Assembly: GCA_963969365.1 (NCBI GenBank)
Contig: OZ017748.1
Coordinates: 1-64,000, forward strand
Reading direction: 5' to 3'
Length of the DNA: 64,000 nucleotides
Origin: Asterochloris sp. CNOR1
Taxonomy: Eukaryota > Chlorophyta > Trebouxiophyceae > Trebouxiales > Trebouxiaceae
Every line of letters begins with the position of its first letter. Positions within the stretch are counted from its first letter, which is position 1. The position numbers and the translations under genes were made by a program. The notes under the pieces are model-generated. The model saw only the letters and a program-made list of their open reading frames with translations, was not told the DNA's origin and did not search any database. This document shows positions 59,701 through 64,000 of this stretch, in pieces.

Positions 59701-60682
59701 CGACAACACTGCGCAGGCAAACCCCTCCCACTAGACATGTTGGTTTGCCAAAAAGAGATGGGTGTATGTCCTTGGGAAAGTCCCCAATATGTGAGCCAGC
59801 TCACAAGCTGCAGCCCACCTGCCCAGACCCATCACAAGGTGATCATGGCCAGGCCGAGACATGACCTCTTTCTGATGTCTTGCCCATCACAAGAAGGCAT
59901 TATGATCTCACCTGAGAGCTCAGGCCACTACGACTTGTGCTACCCAGGCCACAAATATCACAACCAGGTCACCCACCTAGGCCCAGGCCCAACTGTGAGC
60001 ATACCTTGGCCAGGCTGTGGACTCGACCTTCACCTTGCAGCCCTGCTTGATCTTCACTTCCAGCCGCCTGTGTCATTCAGAACCTGAGTCTAGCAAGGCA
60101 GTCACCCTAAACAGCGCCTCCCTGGGTGCGCTGCATGCTGTTGACAACTCCTGCAGCCCTGGTGCACATGCTCACCTCCAGAGGCTGCTCAAGCAGCAGG
60201 CACCCCATTGCCCTCAGCTGTGGTGATGCAGACAAGTCCAGCAGAGGACCTGAGCATCTCATCTGTGGGCTCAAGAGCATTCACCAGCCAGGGTGGCAGG
60301 AACCAGAGCAGGGCCTTACCTGGGGCTTCTCATCTGCTTGGGCACAACATGCCGAACAAGTGCCACTGTAACCCCTAGGTATGCTGCTGTTGCCATCGAC
60401 GGCGAGGTTGCGCACATGTCAATCTGGGGTTACATGTACAAAGGGAAGCAGCCAGGCTTACCCTCATTCACGGGCTTGAGGTGATCGATCAGGATGTCAT
60501 CTAGCCCCATGTGCCGCAGCCCATCACTTGACACCAACCTTCAGGTCCTCCTGGTCACGGCAGCGCTTGTCCCAGAGCAGCTGGAGATCCTCCTCTGAGA
60601 ACTTATTGGCCGTCGCCTCACCCCGCAAGTCCTTGATGTCAGCCTTGAGAGACTCGAGCTGGGCTCTCATTCTGCGCAGCGC
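56787..60682 (-). CDS. CR-B: second Crinkler/RHS-type P-loop NTPase with nuclease-like domain, apparently broken
   Basis: Paralogue of CR-A on the opposite strand with the same order of parts. Recognisable pieces in coding order: a coiled-coil exon near 60.6 kb, a linker with a basic NLS-like KKPRTG near 59.2 kb, the P-loop (GNPGIGKA, split by an intron) near 58.1-58.4 kb, a Walker B-like YLVDG near 57.8 kb, and one large terminal exon ending at 56787. The last exon has HWGGIPRFVL, a hallmark segment of Crinkler NTPases, and a PD-(D/E)XK-like module (AVDSV, then LYQITVSSSHT, then FFVVPTDMF). The 5' end was not found. About one break is apparent, so the copy is probably not fully functional, although most of the coding sequence is well kept, which suggests recent loss or a sequencing error. 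The family assignment is firm. Confidence 0.8.
59827..59898 (-). repeat. Segment shared with the matching intron of CR-A
   Basis: Reverse complement of 5871-5940. It lies after the coiled-coil exon of CR-B, in the place that corresponds to its position in CR-A. Confidence 0.75.
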
Positions 60683-61708
60683 CTGCAGGGAGGTGTGCCA
60701 TGTTTGCAGGGTGCTGTTGTAAACAGCTGGACTGCAGTCATGGTAGCCTGCATGCATGAAGTGCGATGCCTTTTCAACAGAGTGCAGGGGCTGTAGCAAA
60801 GCAGGGGCATCCGTGCTTGCCTCCTACACTTCACCCAAAGGCCTCTGTGTCTGTCTACATTCAGCTGTACGGCAGAAACACCGGAAGCAACAGTGGACAG
60901 CACGCTCAGTGCAGCAAGCTGAAGCCCAGGGTCAGCACCGAGGCCAGTATGATGGACTTCTGCAGGCAGTGGCCTGCCGCTACCAGTAGAAGCGTGCTGC
61001 TTGATCAGGGCATGTCAGCACTTGTCACCACCGTACATCGCTGTCACAACAGACTGACAGACAGCAAAATGCCATCAGCAGGTGAAGAAAGGCCTGGTTC
61101 AAGGTTGTGCGCACGCCTGCATGCTGTGGTCAGCATCCCAAGAGGGCTGCTGGGGGACGCGCCCCAACAGGGGTTCTGTGTCTAAGGCCTTGGTGCACAG
61201 GCAGGCGTGCCAGGCTGAGCCTGGGACCAGGCTGGACTCTTTAAACCAAGACAAACAAAACAAGGCTGCGCCATTGCAGTCACCAACAACATGCAGCCTC
61301 ACCCCTGCAAGATGAGCTTGTCAGCGAGTCTCTTGCCAACAACACCACTGTCCTGTGACCTGTTGCCCCAGATTTGCCTGCAGTAAGGACAATCACTCAT
61401 GTGTGAGATGGGCCAGCAGAGGTCAGGCACAGGCTCATGTAGACTGGGCCACTGGATGGTGCTGCACCATTGCCGATGCGCACCTCCCTCAGTGTACGCC
61501 AATTCACTGTAGTTGGCTTCTTGAAGAAGCCTCCTTCCAGCAGACTGATGCAACCAGGCCGACCTAAGTGAGGTCAAAAACCCTAGCGCGCCAAAGTGCG
61601 CTGGATCCACCTTCATGCAGCACTGCCAGGTGCCATCTGCTGAGTACAGCAGCTACATCAACCATGGCATCAGTCTGGGGCTGGCTGGGGACTACATAGC
61701 ACAACTAT
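60683..61708. promoter_or_regulatory. Divergent intergenic region between CR-B and the recombinase gene
   Basis: About 1 kb separating two genes transcribed away from each other. It should contain the missing first exon or exons of CR-B (minus) and both promoters. No motif or further exon could be assigned. Confidence 0.35.
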
Positions 61709-64000
61709 ATGGCAGCTGCTCCCCAGACAGGCCCCCTTCCTTCCCTCAGAGCGGCCATTGATCAAGCCTGCAGACACTTGTCTGGAGTTGTGGATGATCT
61801 CCAGCCAGTGCGGGCCTCTGGCCCTGGTGTGCACATTTTAAAGACTTTGGGCGAGCAGAATGGAGCACCAGTCTCAGACGCAGCAGTTGGCTTGCCAGCA
61901 GCCATGCCTAACACTCCTGAGGAGGAAGCTCGTATCCTACAGCTCACCCAGCTCGTCAATGCCCGTCATGGTGCAGCTAAGCCACAGAACACAGTCCAGG
62001 CTGAAAAATCAGCTGCCAAGCTCTCGAGGGTAGGCGCTGCATGGCCTTTACTCCTGTTCTTATGGCGCCCTTTAGGCTTCCAAGGTCACTCACACACGTG
62101 TGGTCTTGCAGAGATACTGTGAGCAGGAGGCGCACCGGTACCCTGATGGCGACCTCATGTCTCAGGCCAAGATTCTTGAAATTGTGTTGTGGCTTGTGGA
62201 TGAGGCAGTGCAGCAGAATGGTGCTCGCTACTCGTTCAGCAGCGTGGGGTGAGAGGCCCCTCCACTGCTGTATCTGAGCTGCGTTCATGTCCTGCTCTCC
62301 CCAACCTTTGGCCTGGTGCATGCAGTGATTATCTATGCCACCTCAAGGAAGTCCGCAGAGAGCAGTACTCACAGGGCTGCATCACCTCAGATGTACCTGC
62401 ACCCCTGGACCTCCAGACTTGCTCCGTGCACGTGGCAGGGAGATGCAGGCTGAGAACCTCAATGCGCAAGTGGCAGCTCAGGTGGGTACTGGCCTGGTCA
62501 GAGCGCCCTGTGCAAATAGAATATGCGTGTCTGACACCAGCTTGTTGCTTGCATCTGCAGGTGGATGCCGCACTGAGCGCAGGGCAGCTTCGCCAGTCCC
62601 TGCAAACAGCTTTCCAGCAGAAGCAGTGGCAGTGGGCCTATCTGCTGAGGATGGCAATGACTTTCATGCCAGCCACACTGGGCCGCTCTGATGACCTGCG
62701 CAAGCTTCCCTGGAGCTGCCTGGCACTGAGGACGCAGGATAATGTGGGCCCAGTGCCCTCTGTGGCAATCCTCTTTGGTAGCATGCAGGGGAAGACTGTG
62801 AAGCCTGGACAGGTGGATATTCCTGGTGTCGTCAGGTATTCGCATTCATGGTGTCAGACGCAGTTGGGGAGTGCTGCAGTGTGTTCTCAGTCATAATGCC
62901 TCCTCTGCCACAGGTAGCGAGACCATCGCATCTGTCCTCAGGCAGCGCTTGCCGACCTGGCTGTCGCGACCTTCCACAGGGGCTTCAAACCTGAGGATCT
63001 GGCCAAGTTCATTGTTGCCGCCCCTAGCATGCAGGGGAACCAGCCCATGAGTGGGGAGACTCGCAACGTTCACCTTCGGCAGGCTTTTGAACTTGCTGGT
63101 GAGCCAGTGCATTAATGCTGCAGCTTTTGGACACGGCTGTCCGTGACATCTGTGGCTTGTCACACCGCAGGCGTGCCCTGTGGCAGGCTTGATGGGTACT
63201 CAGCTGAAGGGGAAGTCAGCCAAGAATTCAAAACGCATGGTGTGGAGGCGGCCAAGAGCGTGGGCATCAACAAAGCGGAGATCAAGATGGCGGCGAGGTA
63301 GGCAACTCAGGCCATGCTGTGCATTCTGAACAGTATTGTCCCCAGCTGACCAGTGTTTTGCCTTGCAGGCATGAGTCTGACATCACAGACCTGTACTGCA
63401 TCTTTGACCAGGACACAGCCCACAGGCTGGCTGGTTGGGGACGGCCTGTACTGCATCTTTGACCAGGACAGCCCACAGGCTGGCTGGTTGGGGACGGGAT
63501 TGGCACGAGAGTCATCATTTGGGTCAGGCTGAGTCCCAGGTATGGTGACTGCAGTGCCAGTGCTCTCACACAACCACCAAAACCAGGGGACGGGGGAACT
63601 GATCTGATTGTCTTCTGCAGGCTGAGGAGGATGAGCTGGACCGCATCATCCCAGGCTTGACAGTGCTCCTGCGCCAAGCTGGCATGCGATGCCACCCTGC
63701 ATATCCTTTGCTGGCGCCCTTAAGGGCCATCGACCACCTGCGGCAAGTGTTTGTGCAGAATGCCAGCTTGAGAATTGATTCGTATGGGGACCAGTGGCTT
63801 CGCACCATCCCGCCAGCCGCCAATCGCCTTCTGCAGAGCGCTGTAGGCAAGCAGCTGCGGCAGGAGACGTGGGACAAACACGTTGCTGCTGAGGCGTTTC
63901 TCAGCGACCGGAATTTGTTGTTCACCAACCCAATGGTGAGCGCTGTGGCCCTGAGGTGTCATAATCAACCGTGCTCTGAAACTTTGCCCTTCCATGCCGC
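61709..64000 (+). CDS. Crypton/Ndc10-type tyrosine recombinase (runs past the window edge)
   Basis: Blocks at 61709-62029, 62112-62248, 62326-62481, 62561-62835, a block ending 63098, 63171-63297, a block from 63369, and 63621-63935. The start MAAAPQTGPLPS is the first ATG of the first block. The fourth block matches the core of Ndc10/Crypton recombinases: GRSDDLRKLPW holds the first catalytic Arg region, then GPVPSVAILF and MQGKT, then a CPQAALADL-like segment. Further on, KTHGVEAAKSVGI stands where HxxR is expected, then ARHESD and DLYCIF with a candidate catalytic Tyr. The Arg of HxxR seems absent. The third block changes frame before joining the fourth, and the fourth-to-fifth and seventh-to-eighth joins are not clean, so the gene may be decaying or my exons are incomplete. 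Cryptons are DNA transposons that move with such an enzyme; a domesticated host gene is the alternative. Confidence 0.6.
63389..63497 (+). repeat. Recent tandem duplication inside the recombinase gene
   Basis: A unit of about 54 bases starting CCTGTACTGCATCTTTGACC and ending GGTTGGGGACGG is present twice in a row; the copies differ by a two-base deletion. The first copy contains the candidate catalytic Tyr codon. Confidence 0.9.

Noticed and set aside
458-64000. Search for CRISPR arrays, rRNA genes and retroviral or Polinton coding sequence
   Set aside because: No regularly spaced repeats, no rRNA segments and no reverse transcriptase, integrase or capsid motifs were recognised. A diverged fragment could still have been missed by eye.

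Overview
The window is one end of a nuclear chromosome, apparently of a green alga. Bases 1-457 are telomeric CCCTAAA repeats (TTTAGGG on the other strand, the plant and green-algal type), so the left edge is the chromosome tip. Three long, intron-rich housekeeping genes are recognised. One of them (petC, 52.8-55.7 kb) encodes the chloroplast Rieske protein with an apparent transit peptide, which makes the host photosynthetic. GC-rich coding sequence, many short introns and acceptors nearly always ending TGCAG fit a chlorophyte. A trebouxiophyte is my guess, not shown by the sequence.

Layout. 1-457 telomere. 1.3-3.1 kb an unrecognised four-exon gene on the plus strand. 5.5-8.8 kb a plus-strand gene of the Crinkler/RHS (CR) P-loop NTPase plus nuclease family (CR-A). 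8.8-22.1 kb a gene-poor stretch with isolated exon-like blocks, diverged duplications and several foldbacks. 22.1-42.3 kb BRR2/SNRNP200, the U5 snRNP helicase (39 exons, 2178 residues by my splicing). 42.5-50.1 kb on the minus strand CCT2, the beta subunit of the cytosolic chaperonin (15 exons, 530 residues), tail to tail with BRR2 at 184 bp. 50.7-50.8 kb a weak minus-strand terminal exon. 52.0-52.4 kb a minus-strand F-box-like gene whose frame meets a TGA. 52.8-55.7 kb petC on the minus strand (7 exons, 221 residues). 56.8-60.7 kb a second CR gene on the minus strand (CR-B). 61.7 kb to beyond the right edge, plus strand, a Crypton/Ndc10-type tyrosine recombinase gene.

Accessory and housekeeping genes alternate. 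The two CR genes flank the housekeeping block, point towards each other and share coding architecture and intronic sequence, so they look like an old inverted duplication. A Crypton-like recombinase lies next to CR-B. CR/RHS genes at chromosome ends recall the subtelomeric RHS genes of trypanosomes.

The most striking pattern is inside the introns. In BRR2, CCT2 and petC many introns hold decayed, and in one case perfect, copies of the edge of a neighbouring exon together with its splice site. This looks like a recurrent local-duplication process acting at exon-intron junctions. Several long foldbacks (11.3, 17.1, 18.5, 20.5, 40.3 and 49.5 kb) may be small-RNA precursors or MITEs.

Exon coordinates were assigned by eye from reading frame, splice consensus and remembered family sequences. 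No retroviral, LTR or Polinton element was recognised.
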